Shown: positions 15,579 to 23,721, numbered from the stretch's first letter. The stretch: 29,919 bases of DNA from JAFKKS01 sp039808325 (GCA_039808325.1 JBDHSU010000039.1:1-29919); one strand, 5' to 3'. A program made the numbers and translations. The notes: a model not told the origin generated them from the sequence alone.

Positions 15579-16123
15579 TACGCTTGCTGGCATGGATCGT
15601 TGCGGGCCTGCTGCTTGGCGGGATTGTGCACCTGGCGACGATCCTGATTCTGCCGCGCACGGCGACGCAAGACGCATATGCACGCCTCCTGCCTCTCACC
15701 GAGGCGAACAAGATGACGCTTCTGCCCAACCCGTCGGCGGAAAGCACGCTCATGCCGTTCATGGACCCGGCCTTCGCCACGGCGGTCTGCCGCTACGATC
15801 TCACGCAAGGGCCGCTGAAACTGCAGGCGCCGGTGAGCCAGCCCTATACCGCCGTGTCGTTCTATACGCGCCGGGATGTCGCCTATTACGCGATCAATGA
15901 TCGCGCTGCCGGCCGGCGCACGATCGAACTCGATCTGATGACGGCCGAGCAGCGCGCGCAGATCCAAGACGACGAGGAGGTCACGGCGGCGGACCGGCTC
16001 ATCGTCACCTCGCCGACGACGACCGGATTGATCATGTTGCGCGCTTTCGCTCCGGAGCCGGGCGCCATGTCTCTTGCGCGCGGCATCCTCAATACGGCAA
16101 CCTGCACGGTCACTCCGGAATAG
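15575..16123 (+). CDS. DUF1254 domain protein, membrane-anchored
   Basis: A 182-residue protein with an N-terminal membrane helix (LLAWIVAGLLLGGIVHLATILIL) followed by a DUF1254-like region (LLPNPSAESTLMPFMDPAFATAVCRYDL, given here in two parts for orientation: the LPFMDPAFA-like core and PYTAVSFYTRRD). Function unknown. In other bacteria DUF1254 and DUF1214 are fused or adjacent, which agrees with the four-base overlap seen here. The gene ends 8 bp before the convergent lipoprotein gene. Confidence 0.8.
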   Translation: MIRLLAWIVAGLLLGGIVHLATILILPRTATQDAYARLLPLTEANKMTLLPNPSAESTLMPFMDPAFATAVCRYDLTQGPLKLQAPVSQPYTAVSFYTRRDVAYYAINDRAAGRRTIELDLMTAEQRAQIQDDEEVTAADRLIVTSPTTTGLIMLRAFAPEPGAMSLARGILNTATCTVTPE

Positions 16124-16130
16124 GTTCCGG

Positions 16131-16844
16131 TTACTTCGAAACGACCTTGATCGGCGTCTCGACGCCGGCGACCACCTGGATTTCACCGACGCGGCGTGCC
16201 AACTGGTTCCACAACCGGTCGACTTCCGCCGCCATCGGCGACGGCAGCGCGATCGCGAGCCGCTCCAGCGCGTAGCGATAGCCGCGCACGCGTTCGCCCA
16301 GCGCGTCGTGCACCATGGTGATCACCGCGATATTGCCCTCGATGCGCGCCCGCGTATTCGCGAGATCCGCTTCGCTCTGCCCGGGCACCAACTTCAGGCT
16401 CTTGCTGCGCTTGCGGTCGAGATCGGCCACGCGGGCGGCGGCGGAGAAGAACGGCCCCATGCGATCGAGATCGTTGCGGATATCGTCGATGATGCGCGCA
16501 TAGCGCGCCGTCGATGAGCGGAACGGATATTCGATGATGAACGCCGCATAGCGCTTGTGGTCGGAGGGCGGCGCGGACTGATACCAAGGCTCGCGCTCGA
16601 ATGGCGGCGCGAGAAGGTTCTCCGCAAACTTCCGTAGCTGCTTTTCCTCGTCAGTGAGAGGAAATTCCGAGACCGGCGCGCCGGCACGCTTCTCGATCGG
16701 GCCCGCGGCCTTGTCGGCCATCTCCTGCAGCCAGGGATAGCGCGGCCGCCCGAAATCTCCGGCGCACGCGGCGGTGCCCAGAAGAAGAAAGCCGAGGCAC
16801 ATCGCCCGGACGGCGGGAAACATCATGCTCGTCGCTGCAGTCAT
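16131..16844 (-). CDS. Putative lipoprotein, function unknown
   Basis: A 237-residue protein with a lipoprotein signal peptide (AMCLGFLLLGTAAC, lipobox TAAC, C27). The mature part is mostly helical and charged: PLTDEEKQLRKFAENLLAPP, YAAFIIEYPFRSSTARYARI and a region with many Arg/Asp heptad-like repeats that may form a coiled coil (about 110-200). I recognise no named domain. The ATG at 16844 is used; an ATG pair 6-7 codons downstream is possible. Location should be the inner or outer membrane, facing the periplasm. It converges on the DUF1254 gene. Confidence 0.7.
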   Translation of the reverse strand: MTAATSMMFPAVRAMCLGFLLLGTAACAGDFGRPRYPWLQEMADKAAGPIEKRAGAPVSEFPLTDEEKQLRKFAENLLAPPFEREPWYQSAPPSDHKRYAAFIIEYPFRSSTARYARIIDDIRNDLDRMGPFFSAAARVADLDRKRSKSLKLVPGQSEADLANTRARIEGNIAVITMVHDALGERVRGYRYALERLAIALPSPMAAEVDRLWNQLARRVGEIQVVAGVETPIKVVSK

Positions 16845-16906
16845 CGCGACCGGTCGCCTCGGCCAGGCACGCTCGTCCAGAACACAAGGGATACGCGACG
16901 CCGGGA

Positions 16907-17110
16907 TCAGCCGCGGCGGCTCGAACGCCGGCGGCCGTTGCCGCGCGACGGCCCATCCTCGGGCTCGAAGCCGATGTCGATGTCTTCCGTATGCCGCTCG
17001 ATCCGAATGACCGGCAGAATGACGATCGGCGAGCTGACGTTCTCGATCGGAACCCTGACGCTGCTCAGCGCGGCGCGCCGCTCATCCGGAAATTGAATCA
17101 CGATGCCCAT
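16907..17110 (-). CDS. Small conserved-looking hypothetical protein
   Basis: A 67-residue protein, MGIVIQFPDERRAALSS at the start, with alternating hydrophobic stretches (VSSPIVILPVIRIER) and a basic Gly/Arg/Ser tail. GGAGG lies about six bases before the ATG at 17110, which is the best evidence that this is a real gene. No domain is recognised. It precedes the lipoprotein gene on the same strand, 62 bp apart. Confidence 0.6.
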   Translation of the reverse strand: MGIVIQFPDERRAALSSVRVPIENVSSPIVILPVIRIERHTEDIDIGFEPEDGPSRGNGRRRSSRRG

Positions 17111-17191
17111 AATGCCCCTCCGTGGCATGGCGGCCCGGCAGATTTTGGGTGGCCCGGTCGAACCGTCTTCCGGAGTTAGCTGCCCACAAGG

Positions 17192-17206
17192 TTAACACTC
17201 CGCTAA
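17192..17206 (+). promoter_or_regulatory. CtrA-like box upstream of the DUF2336 gene
   Basis: TTAA (17192-17195), seven bases, CTAA (17203-17206). The consensus site of the alphaproteobacterial cell-cycle regulator CtrA is TTAA-N7-TTAA; one base differs here. It lies about 55 bp before the DUF2336 start codon at 17261, a usual distance for a regulated promoter. A similar box lies upstream of the sensor kinase (21781). Confidence 0.35.
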
Positions 17207-17260
17207 TAGAGCCCGCTTAAAATGCGGACATTCTTATGAATGCGTAGGCGGCGTGCGGCG

Positions 17261-18385
17261 ATGTGGCAGACGAACTCCAACCTGGACGGCTTGGTCGATC
17301 TTTCGCGTAGGCAGGGGGTCGATGTTCGCCCCTCGCTCCTGCGAGTCCTGACCGACCTGTATGTGCAGCAACCGCAACGGCACACGGACGAGGAAGAACG
17401 GCAATATGTCGAACTTGCCGGGCGCCTCCTTCCGGTCGTCGACAAGGCGACGCGCGTGACGGTCGCGACCAAGCTCGCGGGCTACGCATTCGCCCCGGCA
17501 GCCGTGATCGCGCAATTGAGCCGCGACATCGCCGAGGTCGCGGGTCTCGTTCAACACAAGAGCACGACAATGCCGATCGACGCGAAGCCGACGACAGAAG
17601 AGTTGATCACCGCGATTTTCGGGCCGGACGCTTCGTCGTCGCGCGCCCAGGCGTCCTCGACCGCCAGCCAGCAAACGAAGGCGCCGGCCCCGGCGGCCTG
17701 GCTCGAAGCCAATGCGGAAAAGGCAATCGAGCCGGCCGCGGAATCGGCGCTCCCCATGTCACCCGCCGACCCGGAGCAAGATTCAGCGCCCGAGCAGAGT
17801 CTCGGCGCGCGTTTCCTCGCGGCGCACTCGGATGCGCGTCTGGAAATGCTGCTGAACATGGAGGACGAGCACGTCCCGACCAACGCGCCGCCGCGCCCGG
17901 CCTCCGCCGATACGATCAGCCGTCTCGAAACGGCGGCATTCGCGCAAAAGCAGCAGGAATTCGCGCACGAATTGCAGCAGGCGTTGAGCCTGCTGCCCTC
18001 GGTCGCCATGCAGATCACGCAGGACGCGACCGGCGAGACGCTGCTGGTCGCGGCGCGCGCGCTCGGCATGCCGGCCGCCGTACTGCAGCGCATCCTCATC
18101 TTCCTCAATCCGGCGATCGGCCATTCGGTGCAGCGCGTTTTCGCCCTCGCCAATTTCTACGAGCGCGTGAGCCGCAACGCGGCCGCGCGGCTGGTCGAGA
18201 GCTGGCGGCGAGACGCGGCGCCGGCGCGCAAAGCCCGTTATGTCGGCGTGCATGCGCCCGAGGCTGCGGAGCGCACCTCGACGCTCATGGATCACGCGCG
18301 CCGCGGCATCGCGCGCACGAGCGACACGGCCGGGCAACGCGGAGAGACCGCCGCGACAACGGAGCGGCGTCAGCGCACGACGTGA
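17261..18385 (+). CDS. DUF2336 domain protein
   Basis: A 374-residue soluble protein of the DUF2336 family, found widely in Alphaproteobacteria and without a known biochemical role. It is mostly helical: LVDLSRRQGVDVRPSLLRVL at the start and LPVVDKATRVTVATKLAGYA. A variable Ala/Pro/Glu-rich linker (about 120-190) follows, then a second helical part (ETLLVAARALGMPAAVLQRI and IGHSVQRVFALANFYERVS). The ATG at 17261 (MWQTNSNLDG) is chosen; an ATG at 17240 adds seven residues (MRRRRAA). It overlaps the convergent DUF1491 gene by 16 bp at the 3' ends. Confidence 0.82.
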   Translation: MWQTNSNLDGLVDLSRRQGVDVRPSLLRVLTDLYVQQPQRHTDEEERQYVELAGRLLPVVDKATRVTVATKLAGYAFAPAAVIAQLSRDIAEVAGLVQHKSTTMPIDAKPTTEELITAIFGPDASSSRAQASSTASQQTKAPAPAAWLEANAEKAIEPAAESALPMSPADPEQDSAPEQSLGARFLAAHSDARLEMLLNMEDEHVPTNAPPRPASADTISRLETAAFAQKQQEFAHELQQALSLLPSVAMQITQDATGETLLVAARALGMPAAVLQRILIFLNPAIGHSVQRVFALANFYERVSRNAAARLVESWRRDAAPARKARYVGVHAPEAAERTSTLMDHARRGIARTSDTAGQRGETAATTERRQRTT

Positions 18386-18714
18386 TCGAGAAAGTTGCGT
18401 CCGTCGCGATCCTCGACCTCGACGACCCACACATCCGGATCGAACTTCACCTCGCGCGCGAGATAGTTCTCGACGGCCTCCTCGGCCGCCGGCTGCTCGC
18501 GCATGCAAGAGACGAAAGCGCGCTCGACCGGCGTGTCGTCGAAAGCCGACTGCGGCGCCGGCCCGAACAATTCCGCCGTGCCGTCCAGGCGATTGATCTT
18601 GATGAAGATCGCTCCCGCCTCCTCGGCGCCGCGCCGGCGCATGGCGGCAAAAGCGCCCGCTACTTGGCAACGGCGCAGATAGGCGGAGACCCAGATCGAC
18701 GATTTCAGGCGCAC
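18370..18714 (-). CDS. DUF1491 family protein
   Basis: A 114-residue cytosolic protein matching DUF1491: start RLKSSIWVSAYLRRCQVAGA, middle AGAIFIKINRLDGTAELFGP, end DPDVWVVEVEDRDGRNFLD. The family is small, restricted mainly to Alphaproteobacteria and of unknown role. The start codon is GTG 18714, which places the conserved LKSSIWV at the N-terminus as in homologues. The ribosome site is weak. Upstream lies the repeat-filled region 18748-18990. Confidence 0.85.
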   Translation of the reverse strand: MRLKSSIWVSAYLRRCQVAGAFAAMRRRGAEEAGAIFIKINRLDGTAELFGPAPQSAFDDTPVERAFVSCMREQPAAEEAVENYLAREVKFDPDVWVVEVEDRDGRNFLDHVVR

Positions 18715-18747
18715 GGACGGATACGACTCATTGAGCGCCGCAACCTA

Positions 18748-18950
18748 GAGCGGAATGAGGAAAAGTGTGTAACGGTTTTCCGCCCGCATCCCGCTCAAAG
18801 TTATCAAAATCGATCACATTCATGATTTTGGATCGATTCGATCCAAAATCATCGTGATCCAGAGCATGATCCTCGAAAAGTGGAAAGCGGTTTTCGGAAA
18901 AGCATGCTTTCAGGATCGACCCGGAATCATGCCCAAACAAGACGATAACG
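18748..18950. repeat. Composite palindromic intergenic repeat (rhizobial type)
   Basis: The region contains three linked palindromes. GAGCGGAATG (18748-18757) pairs with CATCCCGCTC (18787-18796) at 9 of 10 positions. The middle one is a perfect 15+1+15 inverted repeat (arms 18822-18836 and 18838-18852), extended by GATCAC/GTGATC (18812-18817/18854-18859). The third has AGCATG (18863-18868) against CATGCT (18903-18908), with CGAAAAGTGGAAAGCGGTTTTCG between. The AAGTG..AGCGGTTTTCGG pattern is familiar from intergenic repeats of Bradyrhizobium and related genera. It fills most of the gene-free 18715-19013 interval. Confidence 0.8.
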
Positions 18951-19013
18951 ACGGGCCCGATTCGATGCTGTTGGATCAGATCCTGAAGCGTTTTTCCCTC
19001 GATCCCACCTAAA

Positions 19014-19874
19014 TCAATGCTCGATCGGGCGGCCTGTCACCGCGGCGAGCTCACGCAGCAGGCGCGCGGACACTTGGCCGGTCACCGGAAGGTGCCGCTC
19101 GCGTTCGAACTTCTCGATCGCCGTCTTGGTCTCGCCGTCCATCTGCCCGGAGCGTTTGAGCGGCCCATAGCCGAAGTCGCCGAGCGCACGCTGCACTGCC
19201 AGCACGCGCGGCGAACTGGCCGGAGCCGGCGCGGCGGCGGGCCGCGTCACCGGACGTGGAACAGCCGGCGCCACCACCGCGACGGCGCGCGGTTTCGCCT
19301 TCGCCGAGGAATCGCGGACGGCTTGCAAGAAATTCTCATCGACTTCGACCGCGCTCCTCAATTTCGCCGCTTGCGCGAAGTCGCGCATCGCCGCGTCCAT
19401 CTTCGGGCCGGTCAAGCCGTCGATATTCCCCTCGTAAAAGCCTTTTCGCGCCAGCTCACGCTGGATATCGGTGATGATCTGCGTACGCGGCCGAGCGGCC
19501 TCCACGGCTGCCGGCACGGCCGCCGTTGCGGGCGCACTGACGGAGCTGACGCGCGGCTGCGGCGCGGCGAGGACGCTCCCGGTTTTTTCCGTGAATGAAG
19601 CGAGCGGCACCGCGACCGGCGAATCCATCCGGATCATCGGCGCCGGATGCGGGCCCGACTGCAACGCCAGCGCGTTGACGCAGATCACCAGCGAAGCGAC
19701 GCCGACCAAAAGCGCGCCTACCGCGTCGGCCGGATGGCGCATGAAAACGCCCGCGGCGCGTTTCGCGCTCGCCGCCGCGAGCGCCCGCAGCGCGCCCGGC
19801 GCGTCGTCGTCATCGAAATCCCGCGCGTCGACCGCGGCGGCAGACGCAGACTCTCGTACGCTACGAATATGCAC
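19014..19874 (-). CDS. Membrane-anchored peptidoglycan-binding-domain protein
   Basis: About 286 residues. A cytoplasmic N-terminal region of ~50 residues precedes one membrane helix (AVGALLVGVASLVICVNALAL), a Pro/Ala linker, and two peptidoglycan-binding-1-like units: IITDIQRELARKGFYEGNID with GLTGPKMDAAMRDFAQ, and RVLAVQRALGDFGYGPL with GQMDGETKTAIEKFERE. It should hold the cell wall from the inner membrane. The GTG at 19874 has AGGGA seven bases upstream, better than the GTG at 19901. It overlaps the kinase stop by 14 bp, so it is the second gene of an operon with the kinase. Confidence 0.82.
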   Translation of the reverse strand: MHIRSVRESASAAAVDARDFDDDDAPGALRALAAASAKRAAGVFMRHPADAVGALLVGVASLVICVNALALQSGPHPAPMIRMDSPVAVPLASFTEKTGSVLAAPQPRVSSVSAPATAAVPAAVEAARPRTQIITDIQRELARKGFYEGNIDGLTGPKMDAAMRDFAQAAKLRSAVEVDENFLQAVRDSSAKAKPRAVAVVAPAVPRPVTRPAAAPAPASSPRVLAVQRALGDFGYGPLKRSGQMDGETKTAIEKFERERHLPVTGQVSARLLRELAAVTGRPIEH

Positions 19875-21720
19875 GTTTCTTTCCCTGATTTTCGCTAGCA
19901 CCGGAAACGGGCAACAGAGAGGCGGCTGGCAGCCGCGGAATGAGCGGGATCGCAGCCGATTCAGCCGGCGGCAAAAGCGCGCCGCGCTCGCAATCGATCG
20001 GCAGCTTGATCGTCACCGCCGTGCCGACGCCGACTTCGCTTTCGATCGACAGCGTGCCGCCGTGCAGGTTGACGAGGCCCTTGACGATCGAGAGGCCAAG
20101 GCCCGTGCCGTCGTAAGGCCGGTTGTAGGCATCGCGCGCCTGGAAGAACGGATCGCCGAGGCGCGAAAGATCGTTCGCCGCAATGCCGATGCCGGTGTCC
20201 TGCACCGTCACCGTGACATACGTCGCGTCGCTTTTCGCGCTCACCGTCACGCGTCCGCCGCGATCGGTGAACTTGATCGCATTCGACAGAAGGTTGAGCA
20301 GTACCTGCTTCAGCGCCCGCTTGTCGGCGACGATCTCCGGCAAGTCGGGAGGCAGGCGCAGGACAAGATCAAGGCCGACATCGTTGGCCTTGAGCGTCAG
20401 CAGATCGCAGCAATCGCGCACGACTCCGCCAAGGGCGAACGGCTCCGGCATGATGACGAAGTTTCCGCTCTCGATCTTCGACATGTCGAGAACGAGATTG
20501 ACGACGGAGAGAAGATGATTGCCCGACTCGTGGATCAGCCGCGCGTAGTCGCGCCGCTTCGCCTCATCGAGCCGCATCGTTTCTTCGTGCAGCAGCATCT
20601 CCGAAAAGCCGATCACCGCATTGAGCGGGGTCCGCAGCTCGTGGCTCATGGTCGCGAGGAAGCGGCTCTTCGCCGCATTGGCCTGCTCGGCCTCGGCGCG
20701 GGCCGCCTCGACTTCTTGTTCCTGCGCCTTGCGCTCGGTGATGTCGCGCATCACCGCGACGACTTCAAGCCCACCGCCCGCCGAAGCGCTTCTGGCGGCG
20801 TTATCGAGCGCGCGACAGCGCATCTCGACCCAGAGGAAGTGCTGCTCCGCGCCGCGGAACAGACCTTTGACGTGCCGCCGCGCACGAAACTCGACCGCCC
20901 GCTCCTGCCCATCGTTGGCCGTATCCGCGATGGTGGAAAGAAAGGCGGGCCGGTCCGCCACATGTACGCGATCGAACAGACCGTGCCCCATCAGGTCGCG
21001 CAGGTCGAGACCGAAGACGCGCTCCGCCGCCGGCGAGATGAAGGTCACGGCGCCATTCCGGCCGTGACGCGTGATTACATCCGTCATATGCGCCGCGAGC
21101 AGGCGGTAGCGATCTTCCTCGGAGACGAGCAGATCGTTGCCGGTGCGCGCCATGTTTCCGGCGCCGAGCGCCAGCATGGTCGCATAGGCGATAGCGCTTC
21201 CGGCGCAGACCGCGCTGAACAACGGACTGGTGCTTTGCGGAGGCGGAATAAGGCCGAGCACGTCCGGCCCGAGGCAAAGCAGCATCGCATAACCGATCAG
21301 CGCGACGGTTGCGGCCGCGGCAACGACGCGGCGCGAGGCGCAAAGCGCCGCCTCGAGCGGCACGACGACAAGCCAGATCGCGACCGGCGACCACGCACCG
21401 CCCGACATCGCGGCGATGGCGACGGCAAGGCCGGCGAGCGCCATGGACGAAAGCATATAGGCCGGCTCCTCGCGCCCGGTGCGCGAGAGAACGAGCGCCG
21501 CGCCGATCGGCGCGATCAGCCAGGCGAACGCGATGATTTCGAGCGGTCCCGGCACGCCGCGAACCCCGAGATAGAGCGGCAGGGCGGCAAGCGCCGTGAG
21601 GCCGCCGAGAATGCGCGGAGTGATGAAGGCGCTATGCCGCGCCGCCAGAAGCGGATCGTGCCGCGCCGAGGCGTGGACGAGAGACTGCAGATAGTCGCGA
21701 ACGCTGACCGATAGATTCAC
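19861..21720 (-). CDS. PAS-domain sensor histidine kinase (DivJ/PleC-type)
   Basis: About 619 residues. An N-terminal cytoplasmic region (LVHASARHDPLLAARHSAFI) precedes about six to seven membrane helices, a PAS domain (DRYRLLAAHMTDVITRHGRN through AVMRDITERK), and a kinase core. The dimerisation helix is FLATMSHELRTPLNAVIGFS (phospho-acceptor His near 360), the N box LLNLLSNAIKFTD, and the ATP lid DTGIGIA and GTGLGLSIVKGLV. This H-box form is shared with DivJ, PleC and PdhS kinases, which act on DivK. The kinase lacks a receiver domain. The start is uncertain: GTG 21720 or GTG 21777. A CtrA-like box lies 61-75 bp upstream of the former. Confidence 0.87.
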   Translation of the reverse strand: MNLSVSVRDYLQSLVHASARHDPLLAARHSAFITPRILGGLTALAALPLYLGVRGVPGPLEIIAFAWLIAPIGAALVLSRTGREEPAYMLSSMALAGLAVAIAAMSGGAWSPVAIWLVVVPLEAALCASRRVVAAAATVALIGYAMLLCLGPDVLGLIPPPQSTSPLFSAVCAGSAIAYATMLALGAGNMARTGNDLLVSEEDRYRLLAAHMTDVITRHGRNGAVTFISPAAERVFGLDLRDLMGHGLFDRVHVADRPAFLSTIADTANDGQERAVEFRARRHVKGLFRGAEQHFLWVEMRCRALDNAARSASAGGGLEVVAVMRDITERKAQEQEVEAARAEAEQANAAKSRFLATMSHELRTPLNAVIGFSEMLLHEETMRLDEAKRRDYARLIHESGNHLLSVVNLVLDMSKIESGNFVIMPEPFALGGVVRDCCDLLTLKANDVGLDLVLRLPPDLPEIVADKRALKQVLLNLLSNAIKFTDRGGRVTVSAKSDATYVTVTVQDTGIGIAANDLSRLGDPFFQARDAYNRPYDGTGLGLSIVKGLVNLHGGTLSIESEVGVGTAVTIKLPIDCERGALLPPAESAAIPLIPRLPAASLLPVSGASENQGKKRAYS

Positions 21721-21780
21721 TCGCCGGCACGACCGAAAGGACGCGCTCCCTTTTATGGCGCGAAGCCTCTCAGACACGAC

Positions 21781-21795
21781 TTAAACGAACGCTAA
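21781..21795 (-). promoter_or_regulatory. CtrA-like box upstream of the sensor kinase
   Basis: On the plus strand TTAA (21781-21784), seven bases, CTAA (21792-21795); on the minus strand TTAG-N7-TTAA. It lies 61-75 bp upstream of the GTG at 21720. One base departs from the CtrA consensus. A DivJ-like kinase would act in the same cell-cycle network, which makes CtrA control plausible but unproven. Confidence 0.35.
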
Positions 21796-21961
21796 GGCCG
21801 TCCGTGCCGGACGCGCCAAAAGTCTATGTTTTTCGAGGGCTTGACGGAGAACCCCGACAAATCGACTGTGATGGTGAACACAGGGTTTCCAAACGGGAGC
21901 CATGCCGCAACGAACTCTTTACCGCCCGGTCATGAAGCCCGGACGCAAGGGAACCGCCGGA

Positions 21962-21979
21962 TGTCTAAAATTTTAGACA
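21962..21979. promoter_or_regulatory. Perfect 18-bp palindrome (candidate operator)
   Basis: TGTCTAAAATTTTAGACA is exactly self-complementary. It lies in the gap between the leftward sensor kinase and the rightward DUF5330 gene, 102 bp before the DUF5330 ATG. The length and AT-rich core suit a dimeric repressor such as a TetR or MarR protein. The regulator is not identified. Nothing else gene-like is seen in 21778-22080 except a short hairpin at 22039-22058. Confidence 0.5.
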
Positions 21980-22038
21980 AATGCGCGCGTGGCCAAGAAC
22001 GCGGCTTTCAAAGGCCCGTGCTAGTTTCGAGACAAATA

Positions 22039-22058
22039 CGGCCGACTTGAATCGGCCG
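22039..22058 (+). other. Hairpin in the presumed leader of the DUF5330 gene
   Basis: CGGCCGA (22039-22045) pairs exactly with TCGGCCG (22052-22058) around a six-base loop, ending 22 bases before the ATG at 22081. A weak terminator-like or translational element is possible, but there is no T tract. Confidence 0.3.
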
Positions 22059-22080
22059 CCGGGGATCAAGGGCAGGCGTC

Positions 22081-22482
22081 ATGTTCTTTTTGATACGCGT
22101 TACATTCTGGATCGGGCTCGTGCTCGTTCTCGTGCCCGCGGGAAAGTCACAGGTCGACGCGCCGGGGCCGCAAATCAGTGCGTTTGACGCATGGTCGGTG
22201 GCGAGCGCGACGATCTCCGATCTCAGCCAGTTCTGCTCCCGCCAGGAACAGGCCTGCGCCATCGGCGGCCAGGTGATGAGCGCGATTGGCCACCGTGCGC
22301 AGTCGGGCGCCAAGACGATCTACGCCTATCTGACCGAACCGAAGGCCAGCGGCGACGAAAAGGCGGCGCCGGCCGAGGCCGTGCCTGCGTCGCAGTCGAC
22401 GCTGACGGCGGCCGACCGCGCGCTGGACTGGCGCGGCCCGCCGTTGCGGCGCGAGGCGCGGGCGCAGATTCCGGCCGACTGA
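22081..22482 (+). CDS. DUF5330 domain protein
   Basis: A 133-residue protein of the DUF5330 type. The start MFFLIRVTFWIGLVLVLVP is a signal or anchor helix. The conserved part is ISAFDAWSVASATISDLSQF, CSRQEQACAIGGQVM (two cysteines, a possible disulfide) and IGHRAQSGAKTIYAYL, then an Ala-rich tail ending RREARAQIPAD. It should be exported or periplasmic. Role unknown; the family is typical of Rhizobiales. GGGCAGG precedes the ATG. SufE follows 137 bp downstream, probably as an independent gene. Confidence 0.83.
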   Translation: MFFLIRVTFWIGLVLVLVPAGKSQVDAPGPQISAFDAWSVASATISDLSQFCSRQEQACAIGGQVMSAIGHRAQSGAKTIYAYLTEPKASGDEKAAPAEAVPASQSTLTAADRALDWRGPPLRREARAQIPAD

Positions 22483-22619
22483 GCACGGCCGCGTCCGACC
22501 CGCGCGCTTTTTGCGGACAACAAGCCCCGCGGCACGCTGTATCTCTCGGGCGTGAGGCCTTATATCAGGCACATGATATCGGACCTTCGCGTGCCGACCC
22601 CACGCCCGAGAGCGCATTC

Positions 22620-23069
22620 ATGGCCCTAACGATGCCGACAATCGACGAGATCGTGGAGAACTTCTCGCTTCTCGACGACTGGGACGATCGCTACCGCTAT
22701 CTGATCGAGCTTGGCCGCATGCTCGCGCCGCTGCCTGATGCGGCGCGCACCGAGGCCAATAAAGTGCGGGGCTGCACGAGCCAGGTCTGGCTCTCGACGA
22801 CGGTCGAGGAAAAGGGCGGCGAACCGGTCTTGAGATTCATCGGCGACAGCGACGCACACATCGTGCGCGGCCTCGTCGCCATCCTGCTCGCGCTCTACTC
22901 CGGTCAGCCGGCATCGCATATTGTTGCGACCGACGCCGTCGCCCTGTTCGACAAGCTGTCACTGCGCGAACACCTGACGCCGCAACGTTCCAACGGCTTC
23001 CGCTCGATGGTCGATCGTATCCAGGCCGAGGCGCGCGACGTCCTCAAGGCCGATCAGGCGGTTCACTGA
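22620..23069 (+). CDS. sufE: SufE family cysteine-desulfurase sulfur acceptor
   Basis: A 149-residue protein. SufE takes the persulfide sulfur from SufS and passes it to the SufBCD scaffold in iron-sulfur cluster assembly. The start TIDEIVENFSLLDDWDDRYR and the motif NKVRGCTSQVW (catalytic Cys52) are diagnostic, as is GLVAILLALYSGQPASHI later on. Length is normal. A GAGAG lies upstream of the ATG at 22620. The suf operon itself is not in the window, so this is a stand-alone sufE, as is usual in Rhizobiales. It converges on the DUF6456 gene, with one base between the stops. Confidence 0.92.
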   Translation: MALTMPTIDEIVENFSLLDDWDDRYRYLIELGRMLAPLPDAARTEANKVRGCTSQVWLSTTVEEKGGEPVLRFIGDSDAHIVRGLVAILLALYSGQPASHIVATDAVALFDKLSLREHLTPQRSNGFRSMVDRIQAEARDVLKADQAVH

Positions 23070-23070
23070 C

Positions 23071-23721
23071 TCAAGTCTCTTCACTCAAATCGCCGACGCT
23101 GAACGCAGCATCCGGCGCAAGCCAAATACGTACGGCCGGATGCGAACGGCCGCGCGCCTGCACCGCGTAGCCGTAGTGGCGCGCGAGACGGTCGAGACCG
23201 AGCTGCAGAACGACCTTGGCCGAGCGTGGCGGCCACGCCCGCTCGCGCTCCGCGTCCTCCAGTCCCTTGAGAAAACAGCACACGTCCAGAAGCAGGCCGG
23301 CGAATTCTGGTCCCACATTGTCGATCGCGCGCCGCACCCGCTGCCGCGCGGCAATCATGGCGTCCGGCGCGGATAGTCCGAACGCGCCTGCACCGCGCCG
23401 GCCCGGCGTGAGCGGCGCCGTCCAGTCCGCCGTCACGCGCGGCATCATCTGCGCGCGCGTGAAGTCGGCGCGCAGTCGTTCCCCGGCCATCAACTGCGCG
23501 CTGTCGATGAGGGGCTTGCCGTGCCGCCCCTTGCGGCGCGCGAGCCAGGCGAGCGGACTTTCCGCCTCGTCGACCGCAACCGTGTGACGTCCGTCGGCTG
23601 TCTCCACGGTGCGCGTGCCCACCGCGAGATGCTGCGCGCGAAACCGATCGGGAGCCTCGCTCGTTTGCTCCCCGGCACCAGACGCGACGGCGACCGCCCG
23701 CTTTCTCGCCGGACGCCTCAC
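23071..23721 (-). CDS. DUF6456 domain protein
   Basis: A 216-residue protein. The C-terminal half matches DUF6456: PLIDSAQLMAGERLRADFTR, then DWTAPLTPGRRGAGAF, AIDNVGPEFAGLLLDVCCFL and AKVVLQLGLDRLARHYG. The N-terminal third is basic and poorly structured. The family is common in Alphaproteobacteria, sometimes fused to a DNA-binding HTH. Here the HTH is in the upstream gene, which overlaps by four bases (GTGA), so the two proteins are likely made together and may form a complex. Start GTG 23721. Confidence 0.82.
   Translation of the reverse strand: MRRPARKRAVAVASGAGEQTSEAPDRFRAQHLAVGTRTVETADGRHTVAVDEAESPLAWLARRKGRHGKPLIDSAQLMAGERLRADFTRAQMMPRVTADWTAPLTPGRRGAGAFGLSAPDAMIAARQRVRRAIDNVGPEFAGLLLDVCCFLKGLEDAERERAWPPRSAKVVLQLGLDRLARHYGYAVQARGRSHPAVRIWLAPDAAFSVGDLSEET

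Noticed and set aside
18929..19012. 27-codon reading frame starting MPKQDDNDGPD just after the composite repeat
   Set aside because: Its start lies in sequence that looks like the right end of the repeat, the ribosome site is poor, and it runs into the convergent gene; not supported as a gene.
19471..21714. Very long plus-strand frame (747 codons) across the kinase gene
   Set aside because: Composition (Arg, Asp, His rich, no domain) is that of an antisense shadow; the minus strand carries complete histidine-kinase motifs.
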